Assembly (NCBI RefSeq): GCF_002414845.1
Contig: NZ_DIAX01000056.1
Coordinates: 566 to 41,858 of the forward strand
Direction of reading: 5' to 3'
DNA: 41,293 bases
From: Gordonia sp. UBA5067
GTDB taxonomy: Bacteria; Actinomycetota; Actinomycetes; Mycobacteriales; Mycobacteriaceae
Below, in pieces: positions 24,187 to 32,870 of the stretch. How positions within the stretch are numbered: position 1 is the stretch's first letter; every line of letters begins with the position of its first letter. Both the position numbers and the translations under genes were made by a program. The notes under the pieces were generated by a model. That model was given only the letters and a program-made list of their open reading frames with translations. It was not told the DNA's origin and ran no database searches.

Positions 24187-25056
24187 ATGGACCCCAGTTC
24201 CGACCCCAGTGCTGCGGCGACCGCGGCGGCCGCCGTCATCGCCGCCGAGTCCGACTGCACCCGCCACGACACCGCCATCATCCTCGGTTCCGGGTGGTCG
24301 GCCGCGACGGCGGCATTCGATCCGCCCATCGCCGAGTTGCCGATGTCGGGCGTGCCCGGCTTCGCCCAACCCGCCGCGGCCGGGCACAACGGCTCGATCA
24401 CCTCGATCCACGTCGACGACCAGCGCGTGCTCGTCTTCGCCGGACGCGCCCACGCCTACGAGGGTCACGACCTCGCGCGGGTCGTACACCCGGTACGGAC
24501 CGCCGCCGCCGCCGGTTGCACGCGGATCATCGTGACCAATGCGGCCGGTGCGGTGAATCGCTCCTATCCGGTCGGCAGCCCGGTCCTGATTCGCGACCAG
24601 ATCAACCTCACCGCGCGCTCGCCACTGGTGGGCGCACAGTTCGTCGACATGGTCGACGCCTATTCGCCGTCCCTGCGCGCCGTGGCCCAGCGCGTGCACG
24701 ACGCCCTAGACGGGGGCGCCGGTGACCGGCGCACGCTCGCCGAAGGCGTCTACGCCGGCCTTCCGGGCCCGCAATACGAGACGCCCGCCGAGATCGCGAT
24801 GCTCGCCACCCTCGGCGCCGACCTCGTCGGGATGTCGACGGTCCACGAGACGATCGCCGCGCGTGCCGCTGGGATGGCGGTCCTGGGGATCTCGCTGGTC
24901 ACCAATCTCGCCGCCGGTATCAGCGGCGCCCCGCTGAGCCATGCAGAGGTCCTCGAGTCCGGGCAGGCCGCGGCCGGCCGGATCGGTGAACTGCTGCGCG
25001 CGATCGTCACGTCACTGAGCACGACGGTCGGACCGAACCCCTACCGTGACCGCTGA
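24187..25056 (+). CDS. deoD: Purine nucleoside phosphorylase
   Basis: This 289-residue trimeric-type purine nucleoside phosphorylase splits inosine and guanosine with phosphate. It is very like M. tuberculosis DeoD (Rv3307, 268 residues). Motifs: IILGSGWS (31-38, phosphate loop), [45 protein letters not shown], and [17 protein letters not shown] (purine site). It has an insertion of roughly ten residues before GVYAG and a longer C-terminus. ATG 24187 has TACCGT (24174-24179) 7 nt upstream, a leaderless start. It overlaps pmmB by 11 nt, so the two are translationally linked and feed ribose-1-phosphate and purines into salvage. Confidence 0.93.
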   Translation: MDPSSDPSAAATAAAAVIAAESDCTRHDTAIILGSGWSAATAAFDPPIAELPMSGVPGFAQPAAAGHNGSITSIHVDDQRVLVFAGRAHAYEGHDLARVVHPVRTAAAAGCTRIIVTNAAGAVNRSYPVGSPVLIRDQINLTARSPLVGAQFVDMVDAYSPSLRAVAQRVHDALDGGAGDRRTLAEGVYAGLPGPQYETPAEIAMLATLGADLVGMSTVHETIAARAAGMAVLGISLVTNLAAGISGAPLSHAEVLESGQAAAGRIGELLRAIVTSLSTTVGPNPYRDR

Positions 25057-26560
25057 CGAGCTGCGCTTCGGCACCGCGGGCCTGCGCGGCCCAGTCCAGC
25101 CCGGGATCGGCGGGATGAACGTCGAGTTGGTCGCACGGGCCGCGTGGGCGGTTGGAGAATGGTTGCGCGGCAACGGTGCTGACCGCACCATTGTCGTCGG
25201 GCGCGATGCGCGCCACGGATCGCCGGAGTTCTTTGCCACCGCGACCGGGGTACTCGCCGCGGCCGGCTTCGACGTCGTCGCGCTACCCGGTCACTCGCCG
25301 ACCCCACTCGTCGCCTTCGCCTGCCGCGATCTTCGCGCCGCCGCGGCGATCCAGATCACCGCATCGCACAATCGGGCCGGCGACAATGGATTCAAACTGT
25401 ACGGCGGAGTCGGCACCGACGCCCCGGGCGCGCAGATCGTCGGCCCGATCGACGAGCAGATCGAGGCGCTGATGACCCGGGCGCCGGGAACGATCCCGCG
25501 GTGCGCCGTACCTCCCGACCGGCGGGCGCAGGCCAATCGGTCGCGCTACCTGGCGCGGATATCGACCCGTTTCGGTGCCGGCGAGGAGGCGGCACCGTTT
25601 CGCCTGGCACTGACCCCGTTGCACGGCGTGGGCGGGCAACTCGCGCTCGACGCGCTGGCGGTCGCGGGGTTCCACGACGTGCACGTCGTACCCGATCAGT
25701 TCGCCCCCGACCCCGACTTCCCCACCGTCGCCTTTCCCAACCCGGAGGAGCCCGGTGCCACCGGCGAACTACTGCGCCTGGCCGCCGAGGTGGGCGCGGA
25801 CCTCGCTATCGCCCTCGATCCCGACGCCGACCGGTGCGCGCTCGCCATCCCCTGCGACGGTGGGTGGCGCCAACTCACCGGCGACGAAGTGGGCGCGCTG
25901 CTGTGCCACACCCTCGCGGTCCCCGGCGCCGTCGTGGCCAGCAGTATCGTCTCGGGGACGTTTGCCGCCGATATCGCCCAAGCCGCCGGCGCACGCTCGG
26001 TGCGGACGCTGACCGGCTTCAAATGGCTGGTCCGGACCGGCGATCGACTGTGCTACGCCTACGAGGAGGCGATCGGACACTGCGTCGACCCCGCTGCCGT
26101 GCTCGACAAGGATGGAATCAGCGCCGCCGTACTGGCGGCGCAGATCGCCGCCCGGCTGCGCCGAGACGACTCATCGGCAAACCTGCTCCTCGACGAGTTG
26201 TCACTGACCCACGGGGTGCACGCCACCGTCGGGACGTCGGTGCGCCTCAGGGCGCCCGCGGAGGCCGACGCGGTGATGGCGGGGTTGCGGTCCGCCGCAC
26301 GGCGGACGATCACCGGACTCGACTGCTCGATGCACGACTACGCCGGTCGCGACGATGCCCTGCGCACCAATGCCGTCGAGTTCGCCGGCGCCGACGGCGA
26401 TGTCCGGATCCGTGCGCTGGTGCGCCCATCGGGCACCGAGCCCAAGCTGAAGGCCTACGTCGAGGCCGTCACCCCGATCTCGGCGACGGTCGATGCCGGC
26501 GGCGCCCGCCGAGACGCGACCGCTCTTGCAGAACGGGTCGCCCACGCCCTGCTCGCCTAA
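25046..26560 (+). CDS. pmmB: Phosphomannomutase/phosphoglucomutase family protein
   Basis: This 504-residue alpha-D-phosphohexomutase matches M. tuberculosis PmmB (Rv3308). The N-terminus [15 protein letters not shown] is the family start signature. The phosphoserine loop is [18 protein letters not shown] (Ser107), the Mg2+ loop is [12 protein letters not shown], and the sugar loop is [22 protein letters not shown] near the end binds the phosphate. It moves phosphate within hexose (or pentose) phosphates; next to the nucleoside phosphorylase it may well act on ribose-1-phosphate. GTG 25046 lies inside the end of deoD (11 nt overlap). Confidence 0.92.
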   Translation: MTADELRFGTAGLRGPVQPGIGGMNVELVARAAWAVGEWLRGNGADRTIVVGRDARHGSPEFFATATGVLAAAGFDVVALPGHSPTPLVAFACRDLRAAAAIQITASHNRAGDNGFKLYGGVGTDAPGAQIVGPIDEQIEALMTRAPGTIPRCAVPPDRRAQANRSRYLARISTRFGAGEEAAPFRLALTPLHGVGGQLALDALAVAGFHDVHVVPDQFAPDPDFPTVAFPNPEEPGATGELLRLAAEVGADLAIALDPDADRCALAIPCDGGWRQLTGDEVGALLCHTLAVPGAVVASSIVSGTFAADIAQAAGARSVRTLTGFKWLVRTGDRLCYAYEEAIGHCVDPAAVLDKDGISAAVLAAQIAARLRRDDSSANLLLDELSLTHGVHATVGTSVRLRAPAEADAVMAGLRSAARRTITGLDCSMHDYAGRDDALRTNAVEFAGADGDVRIRALVRPSGTEPKLKAYVEAVTPISATVDAGGARRDATALAERVAHALLA

Positions 26561-26610
26561 GCTCGGCACCCCAGTCACATGCCCGTGACCCAGTCGTGGG
26601 TCGCGCCGAG

Positions 26611-26639
26611 GGAACCGTTCGGCGCTGTGGTGCGTCCAA
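26611..26639 (+). promoter_or_regulatory. ECF-type promoter 4 (GGAAC-N17-CGTCCAA)
   Basis: GGAAC (26611-26615) and CGTCCAA (26633-26639) are 17 nt apart, and ATG 26646 follows after 6 nt, so the transcript is leaderless or nearly so. It is the best example of the set, with the full GGAAC box and a clear downstream gene. Confidence 0.75.
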
Positions 26640-26645
26640 TTCGAC

Positions 26646-26963
26646 ATGACGGTCATACTGCATGCCCCCACTGCCCACCGGTTCGCCGCAGGCCATCGCG
26701 CCAGCGCCGAGCAGGCCACTGCGTCGGCGGCGGCGCTGCGCGGGGACCTTGCCCCGCTACTGCCGGCATTCGGCCTGATCGGAGCCGAGTTCCTCACCGC
26801 GCTGGCCCAGGTTCTCGACCGAGCCGCCCACTACCAGGACGACCTCGGCGCGCACCACCGATCGATCGCCGCCGCCACCGACAGCGGCGTCGAGGGCTAC
26901 GCGCGCACGGACTCCGGCGCCGCGACGCGTGTCGGCGGGCTCACCGGGACCGGTCGACGATGA
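26646..26963 (+). CDS. EspC-like type VII secretion (ESX) substrate
   Basis: This 105-residue helical protein has an Ala-rich first helix (about 11-38), a turn around PAFGLIGAEF, and a second helix (about 47-78). The tail reads EGYARTDSGAA, that is Tyr85-xxx-Asp89, the YxxxD/E export signal of ESX substrates. Size and layout resemble EspC-like (DUF2580) proteins. It overlaps the next gene, a WXG-domain NlpC/P60 hydrolase, by 4 nt (ATGA), so the two are made together and may be exported as a helical pair. It is under an ECF-type promoter with a leaderless start. No ESX core gene is in the window. The secretion role is inferred. Confidence 0.68.
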   Translation: MTVILHAPTAHRFAAGHRASAEQATASAAALRGDLAPLLPAFGLIGAEFLTALAQVLDRAAHYQDDLGAHHRSIAAATDSGVEGYARTDSGAATRVGGLTGTGRR

Positions 26964-27910
26964 CCGGCGCCGAGGCTCTCATCGCGCCGCTGCGCGCCCT
27001 CGTCACCACCCTGGGGACGGGCACGCTGCCGGCCGGCGGCCCACTCGAGGAATTGCGGACTTCTGCCACGACCTCGCACCGGTCCGCGCGCGATGCCCAG
27101 GGCGGTGCCCAGACACTCGACGACGGGTGGGCCGGACGCGGCGCCGACGCAGCGGCGCACGCATCCGAATCAATCGCCACCCGCCACCGGCGGTCGGCGA
27201 CCGCGAACTCGTCGTCGGCCTCAATCGTTGACGTGGCCGGCGCGAAAGTCGGCCAGGCGGCCACCGAGGTGCACCGCCTCCTCGATTCCTTTGCGCGGGC
27301 CGCGAACTCCTTGGGCTCAGCCCTCTACCGCATCGAGGGCCTGCTGGCGCTACTACCGGTCGCGCTCAACCACGTCGCCCGCGGTGCGGCAATCGTGGCG
27401 CAGACGCGGGACGAACTGCGCGCCGATGCAGCCGCATTGCTCGCCAACTCGAAACACCCTGCCCCGAAGCGTGTTCCGGCGCCCGCCACTCCCGATTGCG
27501 GCGACGGGGCGAAGGATGGTTCTCTCGCGGTCACCCTGCCCAACGGGAAGGTCGTCCACGCGCCCAACGCGCGGGCGGCGGCCGCTGTCCGGGCCGCGTT
27601 GAGCCAGCGCGGCGTTCCCTATTTGTGGGGCGGGACGACGACGCAGGGGTTCGACTGCAGCGGACTGACCCAGTGGGCCTACCACCAGGCCGGGGTCGAG
27701 ATCCCCCGGCTCGCCCAGGACCAGGACGATGCGGGTGTCCGCATCGACCAGGCCCGGGTTCAGCCGGGCGACCTCGCCGTGTGGGACGGCCACGTCGCGA
27801 TGGTCATCGGTGACGGCCTCATGGTCGAAGCGGGCGACCCGGTGCAGGTCAACCCGATCCGCACGACGAACCTCAATCAGGGCTTCCAGGGCTTTTACCG
27901 GCCACGGTGA
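26960..27910 (+). CDS. WXG-like domain fused to NlpC/P60 peptidoglycan hydrolase
   Basis: This 316-residue protein joins two parts. Residues 1-165 are helical with a WxG turn (DDGWAGRGADAA, Trp57-Gly59), as in ESX/WXG100 proteins. Residues about 205-316 form an NlpC/P60 (C40) peptidase: YLWGGTTTQGFDCSGLTQWAY gives the nucleophile Cys233, and DGHVAMVIGDG gives His278. P60 enzymes cut stem peptides of the cell wall. There is no signal peptide, so export through a type VII system with the upstream EspC-like partner is the simplest reading. It starts at ATG 26960 inside the stop of that gene. The end overlaps the convergent AI-2E family permease by 38 nt. Confidence 0.85.
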   Translation: MTGAEALIAPLRALVTTLGTGTLPAGGPLEELRTSATTSHRSARDAQGGAQTLDDGWAGRGADAAAHASESIATRHRRSATANSSSASIVDVAGAKVGQAATEVHRLLDSFARAANSLGSALYRIEGLLALLPVALNHVARGAAIVAQTRDELRADAAALLANSKHPAPKRVPAPATPDCGDGAKDGSLAVTLPNGKVVHAPNARAAAAVRAALSQRGVPYLWGGTTTQGFDCSGLTQWAYHQAGVEIPRLAQDQDDAGVRIDQARVQPGDLAVWDGHVAMVIGDGLMVEAGDPVQVNPIRTTNLNQGFQGFYRPR

Positions 27911-29093
27911 GGGTCGATGCGCCGGAGTCATCCTGGCTCGGCGATCCGCCCCGATGCAGCACCCGCCGCCACCAGCGCGGCTTGCCCGAATCGTCGTCGT
28001 CGTCGCCGGCCGACTCGAAATCGTCCACCCACGCCGCCCCCTTGTAGACCGAGCGGTACATATCGACGGTGGTGACGATGATGATCATCAGCACCGGGCC
28101 GAAAACAATGCCGGCGAACCCGAACATCCCGAGTCCGGCGAACACGGCCAGCAGCATCAGCGCCGGATGCAGGTGGGCGTTGCGCGGCACCAGCATCGGT
28201 CGTAGGAAGTTGTCGATGTTCGTGGTCACGAGCAGGTGGAACACAAAGACGAAGATGCCGCCGACGACGTTGCCCGTCAGCGCCATGCCGATGCCGAGCG
28301 GCATGGTGACGATGCCGCTGCCGAGCGGAATGATCGAGAGCACCGTCAAGAAGATGACGAACATGAAGAATGCCTGGTGGATTCCGCCGATATAGATCGA
28401 GATCGCGCCCGCGAGGCCCTGCACGAACGCGATGACGAACTGGCCGCGCACCGTCGCGGTGACCATCGAGCCGATCTTGCTCAGGTAGATGTCGGAGACC
28501 TCTGGGCCGAGCGGGTTGAGGTCTTTGACGATCTCGACGACTTTCGACCCGTTGGTCAACAGCGCCAAGAACACGTAGAGGAAGATGATCGCCATCGTCA
28601 CCGTCGTGGCGAGGCCGCCCGCGGAGTCCCGCGCAAATCCCAGCGCAAACTTTCCACCCGCCTCGGCGATGTTCGAGACCACATCGCGCACCTTGTCCAT
28701 CGTCAGCGGATCGACGTGCACGAACGGCACCTTCACGAGAAACTGGTTGATCGATTCCAGCAGCCGCTGACCGACTTGCGTCAGGTCGGCGGTCTGCAAC
28801 CACTTGCGGACGCTGTCGACCATTTGGGCGATCTGAATCCCGGCGAGCGTGATCACCGCACTCACCGGGATAGCGACGATCGCGATGGCGCTGATCAGGG
28901 TCAGAGCCGACGCCAGGCCGCTATTCATCTTGTTCGCGAGCCGGCGGTAGATCGGCAGGAACAGGTACGCGAGCACCGCGGCGAAGCCCATCAGGACTAG
29001 ATAGTGGCGCAAGAAATAAGCCCCGAAGAGCAGGGCCAGGACCGTCATGATCCCAAGCGCTCTGCGCTCATTCGGGGTGAAGTCGGTCAACAT
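27873..29093 (-). CDS. AI-2E family (UPF0118/PF01594) permease
   Basis: This 406-residue membrane protein of the PerM/AI-2E transporter family has about seven or eight helices. The pair of N-terminal helices (about 10-55) is followed by a long soluble segment, and GTFLYV-like and PLGSGIVTMPLGIGMALTG stretches lie in the second half. The family includes exporters and Na+/H+ antiporters; quorum-signal transport is shown only for a few members. The C-terminal 60 residues are acidic then Ser/Gly-rich and likely cytosolic. ATG 29093 was chosen because TACGAT (29105-29100) lies 6 nt upstream, a leaderless start. The end overlaps the NlpC/P60 gene by 38 nt, tail to tail. The substrate is unknown. 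Confidence 0.87.
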   Translation of the reverse strand: MLTDFTPNERRALGIMTVLALLFGAYFLRHYLVLMGFAAVLAYLFLPIYRRLANKMNSGLASALTLISAIAIVAIPVSAVITLAGIQIAQMVDSVRKWLQTADLTQVGQRLLESINQFLVKVPFVHVDPLTMDKVRDVVSNIAEAGGKFALGFARDSAGGLATTVTMAIIFLYVFLALLTNGSKVVEIVKDLNPLGPEVSDIYLSKIGSMVTATVRGQFVIAFVQGLAGAISIYIGGIHQAFFMFVIFLTVLSIIPLGSGIVTMPLGIGMALTGNVVGGIFVFVFHLLVTTNIDNFLRPMLVPRNAHLHPALMLLAVFAGLGMFGFAGIVFGPVLMIIIVTTVDMYRSVYKGAAWVDDFESAGDDDDDSGKPRWWRRVLHRGGSPSQDDSGASTLTVAGKSPGSPD

Positions 29094-29198
29094 CCCATCA
29101 TCGTAGGTGGGCGCAAACACCGCTGTTCGGCAAGCCCCCAATCCCCCGACGGACCCCGGCGTTCACGCGGGCCGCACTCCTTGGTTAGGCTTTGCCCC

Positions 29199-30506
29199 AT
29201 GGCCGGAGACATCGTCCCCATTGAGCTGGGTCTCACCGACGGAAACGCCTATACCCTTTGGGCCCCGCGCTGGCGGGAGGACGACGAGGAGTGGGAGGCG
29301 TTCCTCGGGCTCGAGGACGATCTATACGGCTTTGACGACGTGGCCCACCTCGTGGGATACATCCGTACCACCGACGAGGAACACGACCTCGTCGACCATC
29401 CGGCGTGGCCGACCGTCGTCGAACTCCAGGGCGACGAGCTGGTCCCGGACAAGCGGCACACCTACGATCTCGTCGGGGTACCCGAGCTGGCCGCCGATGA
29501 CCCGACGCCGGAGAACATCGCCGAGCTGGAGGACGCGCTGGAGATCGTGCGCACCCTCGGTGAGGTGTGCGAGCTGAACACGATCACCAAGTTCTTCAAC
29601 GGCAACCCGATCCTCGGCGCGGTCACCGCGGGCACCCGCAACTTCGTCGGCCGGGACGGCCAGGATCTGTGGGTCCGCATCGGCCGGCTCATCGCCAAAC
29701 ACTGGGACGGCGTCATCGACGCGCTCGATGATGTGCTCGCCACCCCCGAGGTCGACGAGGCCGCGGTCGTGGCCGCCGAGGCCGAGTTGGCCGCCGCCGC
29801 CTCAGCCGAGGACGAGGACGAGCCCGACGACGACCTCGATCTGGTCGGCAGCGACGACGATAGCGATGACGACGACACCGACGCCCGTTCGCTCGTCGAC
29901 GACGACGACGACGACACCGAAGCCGCCGAGCTGCTCGACGGAGACATCGACGAAGACGACTTCTGGGTCAATGTCGGCATCGATCCGATTCAGATCACGA
30001 CGTCCGACGGCGAGTACCTCTCACTGCGCTGCTACCTCGATGACGAGCCGATCTTCCTCGGCAAGCGCGGGTCGATCTTCGTCTTCCCTTCCGTGCGTTC
30101 GATCACCCGCTTCCTCGCGGAGGATGACGACCACGACTTGACCCGGGTGTCCACGTTCGACGATGTGCGCGCCGCGGCCACCGACGGCTCGCTGGAGTTC
30201 GAGGTGTACGAGGACAACGTCTATGTGCTCCCCGGCCTCGCCGAGGACATCGCCGATGGTCCGCGCCGAGTCGACGGCGAACAGCTGGACCTGGCCGTCG
30301 AACTACTCCTCGACGCCGGCGAGTACGCCGACGACGATGCAGTGGCCGATGCCCTGAGTTCGACGACGCCGCTGGGCTGGTTCATCGACTACGCGACGAA
30401 CCCCGATCCCAAGCGGCTGGCGCCGAGCCCGCCGTTCGACAACGAGTCCGAAGCGTTCCGGGCGCTGGTCCACGACTTCGAGGACCGGATCGACCGCAAG
30501 GCCTAG
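29199..30506 (+). CDS. Conserved hypothetical protein (Rv3311-like)
   Basis: This 435-residue protein is close to M. tuberculosis Rv3311 as I remember it: YTLWAPRWREDDEEWEAFLG and DDLYGFDDVAHLVGYIR at the N-terminus, CELNTITKFFNGNPILGAVTAGT in the middle, and DDFWVNVGIDPIQITTSDG then RCYLDDEPIFLGK in the C-terminal half. The two halves are joined by a very acidic linker (about 200-245, mostly Asp and Glu) that is surely disordered. No enzyme motif, signal peptide or membrane helix is visible. Function is unknown; some annotations label it a primosomal protein without evidence I know of. ATG 29199 has TAGGCT (29186-29191) 7 nt upstream, a leaderless start. It converges on add. Confidence 0.85.
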   Translation: MAGDIVPIELGLTDGNAYTLWAPRWREDDEEWEAFLGLEDDLYGFDDVAHLVGYIRTTDEEHDLVDHPAWPTVVELQGDELVPDKRHTYDLVGVPELAADDPTPENIAELEDALEIVRTLGEVCELNTITKFFNGNPILGAVTAGTRNFVGRDGQDLWVRIGRLIAKHWDGVIDALDDVLATPEVDEAAVVAAEAELAAAASAEDEDEPDDDLDLVGSDDDSDDDDTDARSLVDDDDDDTEAAELLDGDIDEDDFWVNVGIDPIQITTSDGEYLSLRCYLDDEPIFLGKRGSIFVFPSVRSITRFLAEDDDHDLTRVSTFDDVRAAATDGSLEFEVYEDNVYVLPGLAEDIADGPRRVDGEQLDLAVELLLDAGEYADDDAVADALSSTTPLGWFIDYATNPDPKRLAPSPPFDNESEAFRALVHDFEDRIDRKA

Positions 30507-30562
30507 CTTCGGGCCGCGGTACGGCGGCTCCCTGCCGCGGTCGCTCGACCGACGGTGGGGAA

Positions 30563-31711
30563 TTAGCCGATCAAGACCGCGTAGCCGGGCTTGAGCACAC
30601 CGTCGATGAGTTCCATTCGCTTGTCGAACGGGATGAACGCCGACTTCATCGCATTGACGGCGAAGCGCTCGAAATCGTTCCACCCGTAGCCGAACTGGTC
30701 GGCCAGCAGCGCGCACTCACGGCTCATCGTCGTGTCACCCATGAGTCGGTTGTCGGTGTTCACGGTCACGCGGAAGCGCAGCCGCGCCAGCGTGTTGAAC
30801 GGGTGCGACGCGAGGTCGGCGACGGCGCCGGTCTGCACATTCGACGACGGGCACAGTTCGAGCGGGATCCGTTTGTCGCGCACGTAATTGGCCACGTCGC
30901 CCAGCCGGGCCCCGGCCAGCGAATCGGCGGCGGGATCGACCCCGGGCGGCAGCGTGATGTCGTCGATGACCCGGACGCCGTGTCCGAGCCGGTCGGCCCC
31001 GCAGTAGCCGATGGCCTCCTTGATGGACGGCAGCCCGAACGCCTCCCCCGCGTGGATGGTGTAGCGCATGCAGTGCGCGCGCAGGTAGTCGAACGCGTCC
31101 AGGTGTCGCGTCGGCGGATTGCCCGCCTCCGCCCCGGCGATGTCGAAGCCGACTACCCCGTCGCAGCGGAACCGGACGGCGAGCTCGGCGATCTCGGTTG
31201 AACGGGCCGCATGCCGCATGGCGGTGACCAGGCATCCGACGACGATTCGGTGGCCGGCCGCGGCCGCCGTGCGCTGACCCTCGTCGAACCCGGCGAGCAC
31301 CGCGCCGACCACCTCGTCGAGGGTCAGCCCTTGTTCGAGGTGAAGTTCGGGGGCGAAGCGCACCTCGGCGTAGACGACGCCGTCGGCGGCGAGGTCTTCC
31401 ACGCATTCTCGGGCGACCCGGCGCAGCGCGCCCAGGGTCTGCATCACCGCGACCGTGTGCCCGAAGGTCCGCAAGTACTGGACGAGGGATCCGGCGTTGG
31501 CGCTGTCGACGAACCACCGCCCCAGCTGCTCGGGATCCTCGGTGGGCAGCTCGGCATACCCCGACTCGCGTGCCAGGTCGATGATGGTGGCCGGGCGCAG
31601 CCCACCATCGAGGTGGTCGTGCAGGACCACCTTGGGCGCCAGTCTCAGGGTCGATGGCGTGATCGGCTCGGTCTGGCCGGCGGGTGTGATGGAGGCGGGA
31701 TCGGCGCTCAT
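30563..31711 (-). CDS. add: Adenosine deaminase
   Basis: This 382-residue TIM-barrel enzyme turns adenosine and deoxyadenosine into inosine and deoxyinosine, feeding the purine nucleoside phosphorylase encoded at 24187. Zinc ligands and catalytic residues are visible: [13 protein letters not shown] (His31, His33), [17 protein letters not shown] (His and the proton-shuttle Glu), and NTDNRLMG (metal Asp). ATG 31711 is chosen because the conserved N-terminus begins shortly after it; the frame is open to 31810. No good ribosome site is visible. In M. tuberculosis add (Rv3313c) sits in the same place, followed by deoA and cdd before sdhC; those two genes are absent here. Confidence 0.94.
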   Translation of the reverse strand: MSADPASITPAGQTEPITPSTLRLAPKVVLHDHLDGGLRPATIIDLARESGYAELPTEDPEQLGRWFVDSANAGSLVQYLRTFGHTVAVMQTLGALRRVARECVEDLAADGVVYAEVRFAPELHLEQGLTLDEVVGAVLAGFDEGQRTAAAAGHRIVVGCLVTAMRHAARSTEIAELAVRFRCDGVVGFDIAGAEAGNPPTRHLDAFDYLRAHCMRYTIHAGEAFGLPSIKEAIGYCGADRLGHGVRVIDDITLPPGVDPAADSLAGARLGDVANYVRDKRIPLELCPSSNVQTGAVADLASHPFNTLARLRFRVTVNTDNRLMGDTTMSRECALLADQFGYGWNDFERFAVNAMKSAFIPFDKRMELIDGVLKPGYAVLIG

Positions 31712-31728
31712 CTGTTGAGCGTGACACA

Positions 31729-31762
31729 GAATTCGGGTGAGACATTCTGCACACCCGGATTC
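31729..31762. promoter_or_regulatory. Inverted repeat upstream of add
   Basis: GAATTCGGGTG (31729-31739) and CACCCGGATTC (31752-31762) pair over 11 positions with one mismatch, across 12 nt. The site lies 18-51 nt before the add start, in its promoter region. It may be an operator or an mRNA leader hairpin; no regulator can be named. Confidence 0.3.
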
Positions 31763-31834
31763 GGCGCGAACAGTGCGCGAACAACTAAGGACACCCTGTG
31801 ACCGCGTCATTTCCGAGCCTTTACCAGAACATTG

Positions 31835-31853
31835 ATTGGTAAGGCAAACCTTA
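31835..31853. promoter_or_regulatory. IdeR/DtxR-like iron box upstream of sdhC
   Basis: Bases 31835-31853 match 14 of 19 positions of the DtxR/IdeR consensus TTAGGTTAGGCTAACCTAA; the best part reads GGTAAGGCAAACCTTA. It lies about 60-80 nt upstream of a possible sdh promoter (TTTCAC 31891-31896, TAGAGT 31915-31920). The rest of the 257-bp spacer holds the add leader and a GGAGG (31952-31956) before sdhC. Confidence 0.4.
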
Positions 31854-31968
31854 GTTCCGCGTTGTTGGATTGGAATTCCTTTCGGGTCCTTTTCACCGAC
31901 CGATCACCAGGGTTTAGAGTCATCTCATCGGGACCTATGGAAACCACGTTCGGAGGCCGAATTCCGCC

Positions 31969-32373
31969 ATGAGCACACCCACGACGGCGCCCGCTCCGGT
32001 GCGCAAGATATCGATCTATCGGGGCGACCCAGGGATGTGGGCGTGGGTCCTGCACCGCATCACCGGCGTGACGATCTTCTTCTTCCTCTTCGTCCACGTC
32101 CTCGACACCGCGGTGATCCGGATCAACCGGGACGACTACGACGCGGTCATCAACACCTACAAGACGCCGATCATCGGTCTCATGGAGATCGCACTCGTCT
32201 TCTGCGTGCTGTTCCACGCCTTCAACGGCGTGCGCGTCATCCTCATCGACTTCTGGTCGAAGGGCCCGCGCTACCAGCGACAGATGCTCTGGGTGGTCGT
32301 CGCACTGTTCACCGTCGTCTTCGGTGCCGCCGCCATCCGTCTGCTGCAGCTCATTATCAGCCACGCGTTCTAA
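31969..32373 (+). CDS. sdhC: Succinate dehydrogenase cytochrome b subunit
   Basis: This 134-residue membrane anchor of complex II has three helices (about 31-50, 66-93, 107-131). It carries two candidate haem-ligand histidines on opposite helices, His43 (FLFVHVLD) and His83 (VLFHAFNG). HRITGVTIFFFLF is the family signature in place of the SPxxIY start of E. coli SdhC. With SdhD it binds haem b and menaquinone and anchors SdhA and SdhB. It is the first gene of sdhCDAB and matches Rv3316 in place and length. ATG 31969 lies about 12 nt after GGAGG. An iron box-like site lies upstream. Confidence 0.94.
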   Translation: MSTPTTAPAPVRKISIYRGDPGMWAWVLHRITGVTIFFFLFVHVLDTAVIRINRDDYDAVINTYKTPIIGLMEIALVFCVLFHAFNGVRVILIDFWSKGPRYQRQMLWVVVALFTVVFGAAAIRLLQLIISHAF

Positions 32374-32386
32374 AGGACTCGACACG

Positions 32387-32833
32387 ATGACTACCGCCGC
32401 CCCGCAGCCCGCGAAGACGCTCCTGACGTCTTACGACCGTCCGCCATCACTGGACAACCCCCGCTCCCCGCGCAAGCCCCGGGGCGGCAACTTCGAGAAG
32501 TACGCCTGGATGTTCATGCGCTTCTCCGGCATCGTCCTGATCTTCCTCGTGATCGGCCACATGGCGATCATGCTGACCTGGGACAGCGGAGTGCACCGCA
32601 TCAGTTCCGAGTTCGTCGCCCAGCGCTGGGCCAGCCCGGGCTGGCAGATCTGGGATCTGACGATGCTGTGGCTCGCCCAGCTGCACGGCGGCAACGGTAT
32701 CCGCACGGTCATCGGCGACTACTCCCGCAAGGACTCGACCCGCTTCTGGCTCAACGTGCTGCTCGGGGTGTCAATGATCCTGACCCTCGTCCTGGGCACC
32801 TATGCCCTGCTGACCTTCAATACCGGTAGCTAG
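32387..32833 (+). CDS. sdhD: Succinate dehydrogenase hydrophobic anchor subunit
   Basis: This 148-residue second anchor subunit of complex II has a Pro/Lys-rich N-terminus (1-36) and three helices (about 44-64, 89-110, 120-143). His58 (VIGHMAIM) and His100 (AQLHGGNGIR) are the candidate haem ligands, so with SdhC there are four histidines and a two-haem arrangement is possible. Length and layout match Rv3317. ATG 32387 is 13 nt after the sdhC stop, with AAAGGA as ribosome site; the frame is open upstream within sdhC but that part is not conserved. Confidence 0.94.
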   Translation: MTTAAPQPAKTLLTSYDRPPSLDNPRSPRKPRGGNFEKYAWMFMRFSGIVLIFLVIGHMAIMLTWDSGVHRISSEFVAQRWASPGWQIWDLTMLWLAQLHGGNGIRTVIGDYSRKDSTRFWLNVLLGVSMILTLVLGTYALLTFNTGS

Positions 32834-32870
32834 TCCCCACCCGCGTCCGTCACAAGGAGACCCACCAGTT

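Noticed and set aside
27873..29093. Quorum-sensing AI-2 exporter
   Set aside because: The family name is historic; most members have other or unknown substrates, and nothing nearby supports AI-2 signalling.
30507..30562. Terminator between the Rv3311-like gene and add
   Set aside because: Short GC palindromes are present (GGCCGCGG, CCGCGG), but no single clear stem-loop stands out.
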